Source of the DNA: Solen grandis | Taxonomy: Eukaryota > Mollusca > Bivalvia > Adapedonta > Solenidae | Direction: 5' to 3' | Assembly (NCBI GenBank): GCA_021229015.1 | Contig: CM037795.1 | Span: forward strand, 13,177,193 to 13,241,192 | Length of the DNA: 64,000 nt | In this document: piece by piece, positions 11,369 to 23,105 of the stretch | Layout of the letters: each line of letters starts with the position of its first letter | Numbering within the stretch: the first letter of the stretch is position 1 | Made by a program: the position numbers and the translations under genes | The notes under the pieces: generated by a model | The model's database searches: none | What the model was told of the DNA's origin: nothing | Seen by the model: only the letters and a program-made list of their open reading frames with translations

Positions 11369-12961
11369 AGAAGAAAACATCAGATAACATTATTTTTTTA
11401 AATTATTTTATTATTTTCGAGAGCGGGTTGCCTAAATTAAACAGATTGACTTTTTAATTAGTACATATTAATTAGCCACAAGCACACTTTAACTGACGTT
11501 CCTGATGCCCAAGAGTATTTGTATGTATAGAATTCAAATTATCTTTTCCGAGGTTAAAATACAACAATACCAATGGCTGTAAGAAATTTTTTTAGACCAT
11601 AGTGCTTTAGATCTGTTAACAAATATTACACCAAAATTAATTTCTACATCAAATGTTTGTTTTATTGATCGTCATCATTTATAGAAACAGACTAACGCTA
11701 GAACCTGCCTGCGATGCTTTGCTTTTTCCAAGTAATTACAAAACATATGGTTACATAATTTAAGGGAATGGAAAAAATAATGTCGGAGATTTTAGATATT
11801 GCTGTGACAATCAGTTATAATCCCGATATATTTGATTTCCCCATACGTATGATGATACTTTTTGTCTCACCGATAGTATTTCAGTCATTTAGGAATTTTA
11901 GTGCTTCTCAATGCGACAAGATACATACACACTGTCTCGTTACTATGATAACGGATCGATCAAACACCTTTATACTAAAATTTGAAAGGAATTTTGCAGT
12001 CTTTCTCAAAAATTGCATCCGAAGTTTGATGTTTATCTATTTCTATTATATCGGAAAAACATACATGCACCCACATTTTTTTACTTTGAAAGTACATTCT
12101 AGATACATACTTGTAACTTAAATTTATTTCACACTTTCTTATGAAATATGATATGCCGGTTAGGAGATAAAGCAAACTTGTAAATGCTTGTCAACTTTGT
12201 GAATGAACAGCTGCTTCAGAAGTTAAAGCCATTTTTATTTACAAAAACTGTTACCAAGTTTTATTACCTAAAGACAATGTCAACCGATGGTTTATTGTTG
12301 CTTTGGACATTAAATTAAAGCCATAGCAAAATGTGGCAGCCAACCTTTATAATCATTACATACTATTCTAACAGTTTGTTGCATTTCGTCCCGAAATATA
12401 GAGCAGACTTAACCACTAGTAACAATTTAGAGCAAAATGTTGCTGTATAACAATATTAAAAAAGTCAACAATTTCGTCAAACAACACAGTGGTATAAATA
12501 TCTTATTTTTATAGACTATTTTTGATATAAAGCAAACTAATGCCCATGCGATGTAATATATTGAAGAAGCAAAAGAAATATATACCGGTGTGCTGTTGCT
12601 TTCCCAAAATGTATATTTTGGGAGAAAACTGTAAGTATATTTTAGGTATGTGGGACTATTGTTTGGAAAGACAACAGGATTATTCATAATCAGTGAAATA
12701 TTTCAATGGGTTTAAAAAGAAAAGAAAAAAATTATAAAAAAGTTAATATAGGCAATGCATGGATATCAAGAACAATTAGGAATTTCATAGCACAATACGA
12801 TAACTACAATACATATTAATATTTTTCATTTCAAGAAAATGCCACAATCCTTTGTAAGTCTTACTATTTTTTACTACAATCTTACTACAATATTTTTGAA
12901 TTCGATACACTGGCTGGCCAAGAAAGAGATAAACATATGTATCGTACCTGGAAATAATGCA
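11369..12961. other. AT-rich noncoding DNA
   Basis: No exon, RNA gene or repeat of known family was seen. Open frames at 11768-12121 and 12427-12687 show no domain, no splice support and AT-driven composition. Upstream cadherin exons would be expected somewhere on this side, but none could be recognised. Confidence 0.4.
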
Positions 12962-13196
12962 TTAACCCTTTCCCTCATATAGACTCATTTTGACGCACTC
13001 AATAGGTATCACATAAAGCCTGATCTGCAGAAAACCACAGTTAAACCTTACCAAATTTAATTAAAAATACTCATTTCCAGACCATTGAGGAGTAGCGAAA
13101 AGCATAAAACCTGATCAGCCTGCGAGTTACTCGCAGGCTGATCTGGTTTTATGCTGTTCGCATAGGTCTTTAGGTCTCTATGAGGGAAAGGGTTAA
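12962..13196 (+). mobile_element. MITE family A, copy 1
   Basis: An element of about 235 bases has terminal inverted repeats TTAACCCTTTCCCTCATA and TATGAGGGAAAGGGTTAA. Inside lies a near-perfect hairpin GATCAGCCTGCGAG/CTCGCAGGCTGATC around 13110-13143. A second copy in the opposite orientation is at 16285-16526. It is non-coding and non-autonomous. Confidence 0.93.
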
Positions 13197-13893
13197 TGTC
13201 GTACGAATACATGTACATGTATGTAAATATGACTATTAATGCTTGTTAAGATATGATTATAAAATGAAAATTAATAGCTCCTTGTGTAGGTAATGTCCTG
13301 TATGTAATTCATTCAATGGTTGTGGCCTGGTATAATTTTGTAAATACGTTTTCTTTTAATTACATTAAATACGTATTGTGTAACATGAGGAACGTGACCA
13401 CACTCAGCGGTATTCTTAAAACGTCTTAAGTTGCGTGTTTCACTGATAGTGAATAAAAAAAATACAGTGATTTTTGTTAAGACACAACTATTATTTACCA
13501 TTCCTATATTTTGATGAGTAAAATATCTACATAAGCAGATAAATTTATTTTCCTTCTGTTTTGTACATTAGCTTTTAAGTCTAAAAATAAAATATTTAAG
13601 AATATAATTTTATTTACCGCAGTTAACAAATAGATAAGCTCTGTGCACTCCCAAGCAGCATATGGATATATGTTAAGCAATGAGATGAAACTACTCTGTG
13701 TGCGTGTGTGGATTATGGTTGCAGCCAAACGCTTAAATAGACAAAATACTCAGAATTCAGTTTAAATACTTATAAAAACAGGGATGGGGGTGGGGGAGCT
13801 GTTAACCATCCTTAGTAAAACTTAAATCGTGTCACCTGTTTAAGTTGCTATTTTTTTGCATGTTTATGAAGTTTTCGGTAGACCCAGCGACCA

Positions 13894-13993
13894 NNNNNNN
13901 NNNNNNNNNNNNNNNNNNNNNNNNNNNNNNNNNNNNNNNNNNNNNNNNNNNNNNNNNNNNNNNNNNNNNNNNNNNNNNNNNNNNNNNNNNNNN
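13894..13993. other. Assembly gap of exactly 100 N
   Basis: A run of 100 N is the usual placeholder for a scaffold join of unknown size. The sequence right of it begins inside a cadherin exon, so coding sequence is missing here. Confidence 0.97.
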
Positions 13994-14046
13994 AGAAGCT
14001 AAATGATGGCAAATGGCACAGGATAGATATTTTTAGGAAGAAGAAG
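13994..14046 (+). CDS. CadN: Cadherin exon (5' end lost in gap): LamG1 segment
   Basis: The translation [17 protein letters not shown] is the typical laminin G core strand (NDGKWH followed by hydrophobic residues). A GTAAGT donor follows in phase 0. Confidence 0.9.
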
Positions 14047-17000
14047 GTAAGTAAAGAGGAGTCTTTGAAATTAGAAATTAGTTTCTTGCTGAACAGGCGT
14101 AGTTCTGTTCTGTTGAGTATTATAGTTTGTATTGTGTTGATTTTAGGATGCTTTTTGTGTCACATGCTGTAAGTGGAGGTGACATATAGGGATCACTTTT
14201 CCGTCTGTCACACTTTTTCCGTCACGTTTCAGCAAGTGACACAATGTCATGTGTTCCAAAGAACACTCTTGTTATAGATAAAACATTTCTGTTTAAATGA
14301 GCAGGTGCCTGGAAGGCTGCATGGTGATCCCATTTATATAATACATGTATATACAAAGGTATTGAAGATATTTTCACTTCATTTAAGAAATCAAATTGCC
14401 AAAAAAAAAATACAGCATGCAAATTAAATATTCAACAATAAATTATATCAATTTTTACAATGTGTTAAGCTTACCAGAACTTATCAATATTTCTTGTAGC
14501 ATATTGATTATTGATTACATGAACATCATCGTAATTTTACGTAATGATTGCAGTTAAATCCGTCATGAGTTGCTAAAAAAGGTTGGATGCTTAACCCTTT
14601 ACCTCATTTGGACGTGCTTTTGATGCCTTGGAAAACAGAGCAAACCCAGATCAGGGTCTCCTCTGTTTGCTCACTCAAAATTGTAATTTAGATTTTATAC
14701 AGTCTGCATGGCAAATAAAAGCCAATTATTTGCCATTGAAGTTCAGTAAATCATTATTCATGAAGTCATAAATTTGTACATGAATATTCATGAGGTAAAG
14801 GGTCAATACAGGTTCAGCTGTATCACCAGGGTGTTTACTTGCTCTGATTCAGATGGTGCGACTGGTCATCGACAACTGCATGGACAGCGTGGTAACCAAC
14901 GGTGTTGAAGATCGGTCCAACTGTGAAGTGAGCGGGATGACTCAGGGAGAGAATATTTTCCTCAATGTGGCCAATCTCCTTCAACTAGGAGGACGTCTGA
15001 CGACCTTGAACTATCCAGCCAACCGGCTGACCGACAGATTTGAGGGCTGCATGAGAAATCTCATCCACAACACAGAGGTTGGTCTTCAGTCAGTTTCATC
15101 ATGACTAGATTAGTAACCCTTCCATATCAGAGTCACAACACCAAAAAAGTTGTTTTTTTCTGGTGGCCGTACCTGTGGTTTATTTTGACTGGCAACTATA
15201 AAATTGATAAAGGTCCTGCTGAAAAATATAAAAAAGGAAACAAAATTCCTTGCAGTAAGATACAAAAATAATACATTATCCCAGAACTTTTTGAAATGGG
15301 GGCTATACTGGAATTAAGGATGCCACATAAGGGCTCCAATGTGGCCCCTGTAAGTTTAATATCTGAAAACATTAATGTAATTGTAGTGCTTACAGGCCGT
15401 TAAACCAAAGGTTGTGGGCTTGATATCTAACAAGGGCTATACATGTAATTCTTCAAATCCTTCCCTGGTGGTAAGAACTTATCCAATTTAGGAGTGAACT
15501 TGTTGGAATAACATTTGTATCAGTCATTTTAAAGTGACGAATATTGAAGAGAAATGAAAGCCTTAAAAGTGAGATTATTTGTATATTGCAATTACATTAC
15601 AGGAAGGTCTAGATACTGATATGGTATTTATATGCTAAGATTGAACCCTGTTTCAGATTTATGACCTCAGCACTGGTGGACAATTCCCTGGAGCCAGAGA
15701 CGGATGTCCAAGGGAGGATGAGGCGTGTGGAAGCAACGGATGCGGTCATGGCCAGTGTGAGATTACAACCGTTGATGGAAGCGGAACACCCGTTGGAACT
15801 TGTCGCTGTGACGAGGGCTTCCGAACATCAACTTCTGCTATCTGTGATACCAGTATGTATTTAAGAGTCTGTCTTTAATTACGGAAGAATGCTGTTATTT
15901 AGAAATGTCAGGATCATGCTGGAAACTCTTTGGATTTGCGTTCATATCTGGTCTTTTAAGAATCGTCATGTGAGGTTGTCTTCCAGTTTTCTTGCTGCAA
16001 ATTGGTTGTTCTACTTGGGTGTACTTGTGAAGTCCAGGTCTTCCTTCGCCTTTAATTAACTGGATGTTGCTTTTTGACTGAAATACTATTCTGGTTAACT
16101 TTAAAAACAAGAGCATGTAACAGGCTAAGACTTACACTTTTTGCATTTTTATGGTCAAGATGTAGTAAAAAATTTATAAATAAAAAAGATTTTTGAAGAA
16201 AAGACATATTTTCTTACAATTACTAATAAGTGGCAAATAACAGAATATAAATGTATGTTTTGGATAGAAAACGATTTCATTTATTTAACCCTTTCTCTCA
16301 TAGAGGACACTATGAAAAGACCTATGCGAACAGCATAAAACCAGATCAGCCTGTGAGTAACTCGCAGGCTGATCAGGTTTAATGCTGTTCGCTGCTCCTC
16401 AGTGGTCTGGAAATGAGGACTTCATAATTAAATTTGGTAAGGTTTAACTGTGGTTTTCTGCAGATCAGGCTTTATGTGATACCTATTGAGTGCGTCAAAA
16501 TGAGTCTGTATGAGGGAAAGGGTTAAACCATATCTAACAATATCTGTCTTGTTCACAGATACAACTGCTGTTGACATGAAGACTAATAGCTTCCTGGACT
16601 GGCAACTGAAGAACACGTTTAGAGCCATCTTAAATAATAGACAAAACAAGATCAATTTCTGGTTCCGCTCAAACGATGCGGACGGTGTAATCTTTTCAAT
16701 GTCAGATGAAAACATTCCTGATCAACACATTACGTTTGTGGTAAGTCTTCTCCTTTTCAAAATCTTTATAATTTATGTACAACAAGAGATAAGAAATATT
16801 TCTTATTGAAATCTATTCGTTGACATTTATGGTGATGAAAAAGCATTTTTCATCAGGAATAGGAAATGGTCAATAGAGTAAGCAGTTACAGTTATTAAAA
16901 TAAGATGCCAAAACTTAATAGATAATCATTAAATAATCATTTGAACCATTTCTTTTCTAGACAGTAAATACTTTTGCATTTCTCAGTTGTCACCTGCATA

Positions 17001-20000
17001 CCTTTGACAATTCAAAAATCTCCTTTGTGTTGTGACTTCCTGAGAATGTATCAAACAACTCATAAGTAGATGCCACGTAATGATAAGACCAGTCGTCAAC
17101 ATTAGTGGCAGTTGACGTCATAGAATGGCCTATCTTAAAGTTGGAAATTACTGACAGTCAATAGGCTTTCAAGAAATTAATTGTTGCTGATAAAGCCATA
17201 ATTGGTTCATCACTAGTATGTAAGTAAAGATCATCGTTTTTTCTGCACAGATGGATAACGGGCGTGTCCAAGTGTCATACAATCTGGGAATTATTGGATA
17301 TGACATAACACTGTCCCATGTTTCGGCCAATGATGGACAGTGGCACATGGTCACCTTGGAGAGATACGGCAAAGAGTTTATACTCAAGATGGACAGTGGA
17401 GAAGGACGTTTCTACGCTGAGACCTCCCCTGACTATGTTGATGGGATGATCACTTTCTTACCAAGACAGGATCAGATGTATGCTGGAGCTAGTCTCTCCT
17501 ACTCATCTGGACAACCAACCTTTGTCGGGGAAGATTTTCAAAATTGTGAGATATATCATATTGCATATTAATCTCAGGGAATGTCCTTAAAACATACTTC
17601 CAATTCTTTTTTGCCTATGCTAAAAATACAGATCATATCTCTCTGTAGAAGTTTAAAAATAGTCAGGAGTTTTTTTGTTTTTTTTGTTTTTTTTCAAATT
17701 TCAATCTCTTTAATGAAAATACTTATATCTGTGTATCACAAAGTGAATTACACATGTTGCTCTGTCTGGTCCTATTGTGTCCCAATTTACAAATATGTGT
17801 CCCAATTTACAAATATCTTTTTACAGTGTTGAGTCAAGGCAATGTAGTGAAGCTATTTATCACTTCCAGTGATAGCTCTAGTAAAGTGTATGCAATAATT
17901 GTCATTTATCTTATAACTTTGTCCTTACAGCATGCATGAATGATTTCCGATTTGACTCCGGCTGGTTCCCAATGACGAATGAAGAGGAAGGGGACAGTCC
18001 AGCAGCTACCCTTGAGCAGACAACCAATGTTGAGCCTAAGTGCGAGCGTGATGAATGCTCTACCACGTCATGCGCTGGGCCATATTTTACCTGTGCACCT
18101 GCATGGTGAGTGCAATGCATTGATGCGTCACGGTTGCTACTTGGAACTTTTTAAAAAATCCCTCAGTTACACCTTTAACAACATACAACATAGTTAGCCA
18201 GGAAAAGTTTAATCAGACTGAGAGTTGGTATAATGGGGTCGGTCAATTTTCAGACTGAGGCCTTTTTACAGTGTTGGTTATACATTTTCATTTCAGATGT
18301 ATCCATCCTATATATGCTTATCACAAAGGTCTTTTCCTAATTACCTGTCCTGAAAGAATGTTGATAAATGACCTTCACATCCAGCGTCTGTTTCCTATAA
18401 CCCAGTTTCTGAAATGACTGAACTTATGTTAATATTGGATATTAAACACAATCAAGCAATTCAAAATACAGGTTTCTTACAGCAGTGCTTCTGCCTCATA
18501 ACTGCCAACTCAGGCTTAGCGTTTAACATTGTAAATAATTCTTCAAATTAAAAAGAGAGTTTGAAAAAAATGCATCCTTAAGAATAACAGACATTTTCCA
18601 TTTTTCCCCAACAACAGCTGTGCCGAGCATTATCAGTATGTGAATGGTGCTTGTATTCCCATCGACTACTGTGCCACTTTGCCATGTTTTGGTCCATCTG
18701 ACTGCATCAACAACGTTCCACCTCAAGCAAACCAGTTGCCGTACAAATGCAATTGTAAAGAGGGGTGGTTTGGCCCACAGTGTCAGTGTCACCCAGCTCT
18801 CAACTCTGGCGGTGCTGCGTGTGTTCGGGAAACAGAAGAAGAAGAAGTGGTAGGAATGGCCAGTGGTGCTCTCATCGGGATCATCCTCGGTATCCTTGTA
18901 TTAATAGGTACGTCCCCGAATTACAGTTTTGTTTATTTATTTAAATTCATTTTTTAAAGGTAAATTAAAGGTGTCATGATCCAATTGTAGTTGTTATTGA
19001 CTATGTATCAGTCCAGTGGTTGCAAGTTGGATCCCCTCTGGGGACAGCAATACTTTAAGACCTTCCTAGGCACTGAATACTTGTCAGTCCCAAGAACTGT
19101 GGAAAGGGAATTGAAGTAAAAAATAGTTTTCCAATCGATGTAAAATTAAGTCATTTAAATTAACAAGTTCTTTAAACTTATGTTTAGTCTCTTCACCAGT
19201 TCCTGATTTGGACGAGGACTTTACACCTAGGAAGGTCATGAAAGAACCTTGACTTCTTTGGTGTTCAAACTTGAAACTTTTGACTCTAGAGGCAATGTGT
19301 CTCTGGATCTTGGTGCATATTCATTGTTATATTCAAGGTTACAGTGATTTACTTGTCTCTTTTCTTAAACTAAGTAATTTATCATTTCAAAATGACTTAA
19401 AATACAAAATATCAATCTTAATCTATATTAGATTTTTTATACATATTGATACCGGTTTTTATCTTTTCAGCTGCCATTATTGTCATCGCAATATATGTAT
19501 GTCGCCGCACGCGACCAAAAGACGAGTTACTGGATGAGGATCCAGATGATGACATCAGAGAAAATGTCATGTATTATGATGAAGAGGGCGCAGGTGCGTT
19601 TTTTTCTCTTTTTTTTAGGCCTTGTTGTTTTTGTTTCATCTGCTGTAAAAGCAAGGGTGAAACATAGGGATGACTTCTCAGTCATCTGTCTGTCCGTCTG
19701 CCTGTCACACTTTTTCTGTCATGCTTTGGCTGGTGAGACATGCGTTCCAAGGAACAGTCTTGTTTTAATTTTAATGTCCCATCAACAGTATTTCATTGAA
19801 TTATGTGACTTTGTCAGCATGAGACGCTAAAGACAAGTGGCATGATACCATGCTCAATCACATTATAATCCTAAAACCAGACTGACCTGTCCTGGAACGA
19901 ATACTAAGAACCAGTCAAGAACTGTTTACTATATACCATTTTTAAGGACTTTTATATGTCGCGGCCAGGGATCAAACTTGAGACCACTCAAAGCACTCAA

Positions 20001-21167
20001 CCACTGGGACTTCATCTGTCAGATAGAGTAAGATTGTACATGTATATGCCTTACTGTCAACTTAATGTTGCAGAATTACTAATGTATCAGTCATGAAATA
20101 AGTGACATGGAAATATTTGCAAAATTCTGCAAAATCCGCAGTCTTGTTCACCACTGTAAACACACAATCATTTGTATAATTATATTACTTTGTACAGTGC
20201 AGCTACAATATAATGCTATTTTTGGGGTCCAAGTTTACTGCACTATAATGTTCAACAAGTAAGTTAAGACAAACACAAAATACAGATATGGGGTCCAGTG
20301 TTGAACCGTATTATATTGGATTTCAGGTTATATTGGATTTCATATTATACTGGATTTCAGGTTATATCGGATTTCATTTTATACTGGCTTTCATGTTATA
20401 TTGGATTTTGTGTTACAAATGTATATTGGATTTCAGGTTATATTGAATTTTGTAATATATAGGATTCCAGGTTATATTTGATTTCAGGTTATATTGAATT
20501 TTGTAATATATAGGATTCCAGGTTATATTGGATTCCAGGTTATATTGAATTTTGTAATATATAGGATTCCAGGTTATATTGGATTCCAGGTTATATTTGA
20601 TTTCAGGTAATATTGGATCCACACTGTACTGTACACATTTTATCTCAGCATCTTATAGCTGTAAAATAAAAGTACATGAAGTTTTGGATTTGAAAAACTC
20701 TTGCTAGCAAAATTTCAAATGAAAACTTTTTTTTACGTTACCTCCTTTTTGTTTTACACCTCTCATTCATAATGTCTCTGATATTTTCAGGTGAGGAGGA
20801 TCAGACTAGGTATGACCTTAGTCGACTTCGAAAGCCCATGGATGGGGAACACCCCAGTACTTGGGATGTTCCTGACATACAGAAATCCAGCATGAAGCCA
20901 CTGGGGTCCTCAGGTGACCGACCAGACATCGGCGATTTCATCAACAGCCGTCTCAATGATGCCGACGGTGATCCAAATTCTCCACCATATGACTCCGCCC
21001 AAACATTTAACGAGGAAGGGGGCGGAAGTGACGCGGGCTCACTGAGCTCTCTAAACACGTCCAGCTCGGGCGACCAGGATTATGATTATTTGAATGAGTG
21101 GGGTCCCAAGTTTGCCAAACTTGCAGATATGTATAACAGTAATAATTACGGTGACGAGGATTTCTAG
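13994..21167 (+). CDS. CadN: Type III classical cadherin, DN-cadherin-like, 3' part (nine exons)
   Basis: Joined exons 13994-14046 (5' end in the gap), 14853-15077, 15657-15852, 16559-16740, 17251-17545, 17931-18105, 18618-18907, 19471-19593 and 20791-21167 keep one frame for about 637 residues. The order is: end of a laminin G domain, EGF-like, second laminin G, EGF-like, transmembrane helix, cytoplasmic tail. The tail has the p120-catenin juxtamembrane region (around [11 protein letters not shown]) and the beta-catenin site ([43 protein letters not shown]). Classical cadherins form calcium-dependent cell-cell junctions linked to actin through catenins; LamG/EGF membrane-proximal modules mark the invertebrate type III form, and two LamG domains suggest the CadN rather than the DE-cadherin branch (inference). 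The cadherin repeats themselves are not in the window. Confidence 0.95.
14140..14285 (+). repeat. Dispersed repeat with CTGTCACACTTTTTCCGTCA
   Basis: It shares GTCTGTCACACTTTTTC, GTCA-rich text and GTGTTCCAAAGAACA with 19615-19765, another cadherin intron. It is a short interspersed repeat of unknown class, oriented the same way in both places. Confidence 0.55.
14591..14806 (+). mobile_element. MITE family B, best copy
   Basis: The ends are TTAACCCTTTACCTCATTTG and CATGAGGTAAAGGGTCAA, an inverted pair related to family A but with a different interior (GAGCAAACCCAGATCAGG, CAGTCTGCATGGCAAATA). It lies 46 bases before the next cadherin exon. Other copies are at 3687-3835 and, reversed, at about 22916-23105. 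Confidence 0.88.
14853..15077 (+). CDS. CadN: Cadherin exon: rest of LamG1
   Basis: 75 codons, phase 0 at both ends. It contains [16 protein letters not shown] and FEGCMRNL, the C-terminal laminin G signature with its conserved cysteine pair. The acceptor is TTCAG. The internal ATG at the first codon is not a start. Confidence 0.93.
15400..15530 (+). repeat. Possible diverged SINE fragment in cadherin intron
   Basis: A B-box-like GGTTGTGGGCTTGATATC is followed by CTTCCCTGGTGGTAAGAACT. Similar wording (GACCTTCCTAGGCACTGAAT, CCCAAGAACTGTGG) appears at 19010-19110. Assignment is weak. Confidence 0.3.
15657..15852 (+). CDS. CadN: Cadherin exon: EGF-like (CE) domain between LamG1 and LamG2
   Basis: Starts phase 0 and ends phase 1. 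It has seven cysteines in the pattern [12 protein letters not shown] then TCRCDEGF, an EGF-like domain. The acceptor is TTTCAG and the donor is GTATGT. Confidence 0.92.
16285..16526 (-). mobile_element. MITE family A, copy 2, in cadherin intron
   Basis: Reverse-oriented relative of the element at 12962-13196, with the same TTAACCCTTTCTCTCATA and TATGAGGGAAAGGGTTAA ends and the same CTCGCAGGCTGATC hairpin. It ends 32 bases upstream of the next exon, so it borders the branch-point region. Confidence 0.93.
16559..16740 (+). CDS. CadN: Cadherin exon: first half of LamG2
   Basis: The join completes a split codon (phase 1 to 2). The translation includes [21 protein letters not shown] and FSMSDEN, the first strands of a laminin G jelly roll. 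It ends in phase 0 before GTAAGT. Confidence 0.92.
17251..17545 (+). CDS. CadN: Cadherin exon: second part of LamG2
   Basis: The CTGCACAG acceptor and phase-0 entry give [29 protein letters not shown] and [14 protein letters not shown] is the LamG core motif. It ends phase 1 at a GTGAGA donor. Confidence 0.92.
17931..18105 (+). CDS. CadN: Cadherin exon: end of LamG2 and start of final EGF-like region
   Basis: It opens with [15 protein letters not shown], the conserved C-terminal strand of cadherin-type LamG, and ends in [18 protein letters not shown]. The exit is phase 2 at GTGAGT. Confidence 0.92.
18618..18907 (+). CDS. CadN: Cadherin exon: last EGF-like domain and first half of TM helix
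   Basis: [13 protein letters not shown] and [14 protein letters not shown] form an EGF-like domain. After an acidic stretch (ETEEEEVV) comes [14 protein letters not shown], the N-terminal half of the transmembrane helix. The helix is split by a phase-1 intron. Confidence 0.93.
19471..19593 (+). CDS. CadN: Cadherin exon: rest of TM helix and juxtamembrane p120-catenin region
   Basis: [13 protein letters not shown] completes the membrane span and stop-transfer charge cluster. [17 protein letters not shown] matches the juxtamembrane core that binds p120/delta-catenin in classical cadherins. It ends phase 1. Confidence 0.94.
19615..19765 (+). repeat. Dispersed repeat, second copy, in cadherin intron
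   Basis: It shares GGTGAAACATAGGGAT-like text, CTGTCACACTTTTTCTGTCA and GCGTTCCAAGGAACA with 14140-14285. Confidence 0.55.
19766..20005 (-). mobile_element. SINE family 1, diverged reverse copy
   Basis: In reverse orientation it shows GTCCCATCAACAGTATTTCA, CAAGTGGCATGATACCATGC and TATGTCGCGGCCAGGGATCA, matching the tail, body and B box of family 1. Confidence 0.75.
20310..20615. repeat. Minisatellite of GGTTATATTGGATTYCA-type words in a cadherin intron
   Basis: Short AT-rich units (GGTTATATTGGATTTCA, GGTTATATTGAATTTTGT, AATATATAGGATTCCA) repeat with a higher-order period of about 60 bases. The reverse-strand open frame is a by-product and reads as a repeated [16 protein letters not shown] peptide. 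Confidence 0.88.
20791..21167 (+). CDS. CadN: Cadherin last coding exon: beta-catenin-binding tail
   Basis: It carries the rest of the conserved cytoplasmic domain: [62 protein letters not shown] and [12 protein letters not shown], then TAG. The serine-rich core is the segment known to contact the beta-catenin armadillo groove, with phosphorylation raising affinity. It is the most conserved part of the gene. Confidence 0.96.
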
Positions 21168-22915
21168 TGAACTGAGGAAATGTGGAATGTGTGATTCTCC
21201 TTTTTATATTAATATTTTTACAACATATGCAAGATTTTCTTTTTCATTCTTGACTATGGAAATTTTTATGTTCATAATTGACTTTTTGAATTTGTGCTTG
21301 GATTTGTAATGTATTTCTATTTTTATATAGCATTTAATTCATATCATGACAAATGCATCATTTGTTTGCTTTATGATTGTGTTGATGTCAACTTTCCATA
21401 TGAAGATGAAAGTGCAAAGTTACAGTAATTTCGGCCCCATATATTCATTTTAGAATAATATTTACATTTCAGTCACACAAACCTTTTTATAACACCACTG
21501 CCGATAGCTTTCTGCTTCATTTTATTGACTAATGAAGAGTGCTTATTAAACCTGTTCTTCACAACGTACACTGGTAGCAAAGGTGTTGTGTCATCACGTA
21601 GTTCCATTATAGAAAAGAACCTTGTTTTTATGTTATATTATTTATGAGTGGAGGCATTGTAGTGGGGATATTCATCACCTTAATTGATCCCTCTAATTGT
21701 ATTTTTTATAATTTCCTTCCTTTTGTTCCCCTGTGATTGATATATTTGATATCAGTATAGACAAATGTATTTAGATACAAGGAATGCTATTATTTGGACA
21801 TTTTTGAAACAGTGGTTATTGTCTCACATTAATTCCTGTGAACCAAGGATTTGACACAAGCTAGCCCTGTAGCTGTCACATATGTGAGCTGTATAGTGTT
21901 TTGTGTGCCAGCTAATGTACTTCACAAAAAAGTGCCTATAAAATCTGCTGTTTTTTATCAATCCATTATTATATGAAAACTCATGGTTAAAAATGTCATG
22001 TGATTTTTGTAATACCTGATCAGCGTGCAAAAAAATAAAGACTGATCTAACCTCAAGTTCTGCTAATAAAAACTTAAATCATCACTCTCAGATCACTACT
22101 AGTTGTAAGGTCATATTTGCATCTGAGCATGGAAATCAATTCATAATGAGTACAATCTACAATGTCATCATATATTCCAGAAGACACGATTAAACTACCA
22201 CCAACATTACGTTAAAAATACTGGAATATCTCTAGTTGTCATGGTAACTAATTATGATGCCATCTGACTTGATCTGACTAGGAAATGTCTCGCAGTCCAG
22301 TCTAAGGAGGGCTTTATGAGAGGTGTATTCTGTGTGATGACCTATCAAGGTTGTGGGATATTCCATTCTTTATAATGTCTGTGTGAAACATTCCATTTTT
22401 TTCTAGTTTTTGCAGAAACATTCCAGTTTACTTAAGCTAGGGAATTTCTTACCTTAGGTTATTTTATTGTATTTTTACTTACACGTGTTATAAAATTGAT
22501 TCAGGATGTATGTCACCTACCTTCAAATAACATTTTAACATTTTTTACATGAAGTAAATTAAGTGTTTTATGATAGTTGTCTCAGAACATTCTGTTATAT
22601 TAACTGTTGTAGAATAATTTTCCATATTTATTTTGCTAGTCTTTAGACTACCACACACATAGTTCATATTTTCAGGAAGAAAAACATTCCATTTTGAAAG
22701 TTTGGAAGATCCTGTAAAGGGATACAGTGCCTTTCATTAGTATCATTCATATTCTTTTATCTTTAAAGTTATTCCTTTAATATAATTGAGCAGTATTTCA
22801 AGTCCTTTAAGATATATCTGTATAACCACCAATTCTGAAAGATATACCAATGGTTATGATTAATTATCATATCAGTTTAATGAAATCTTTTATCTTATTT
22901 TACTTTAGCTTGTCT

Positions 22916-23105
22916 TTAACCCGTTTCCTCATGAATATTCATAATAAATTTATGACTTGATGTATATTCATTTACTGATTTTTAATAGGTTTTTTCTTTG
23001 CCATGCAGACCGTGTTGAATCTGAGCTACAATATATTATGTGCAAACAGGATACTGTTATTCCAAGATCTGTCTGATCTTGGCATCAAAATACGTCATCT
23101 TGCGT
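22916..23105 (-). mobile_element. MITE family B, reverse copy
   Basis: TTTAACCCGTTTCCTCATGA, ATTCATAATAAATTTATGAC and TTTGCCATGCAGACCGTG are reverse-complement matches to the family B element at 14591-14806. The far end is eroded. Confidence 0.65.

Noticed and set aside
11768..12121. 117-codon open frame as a possible cadherin exon
   Set aside because: It has no cadherin, EGF or LamG pattern and no acceptor or donor in phase.
20413..20622. Minus-strand [12 protein letters not shown] repeat protein
   Set aside because: It is the shadow of an AT-rich minisatellite in a cadherin intron.
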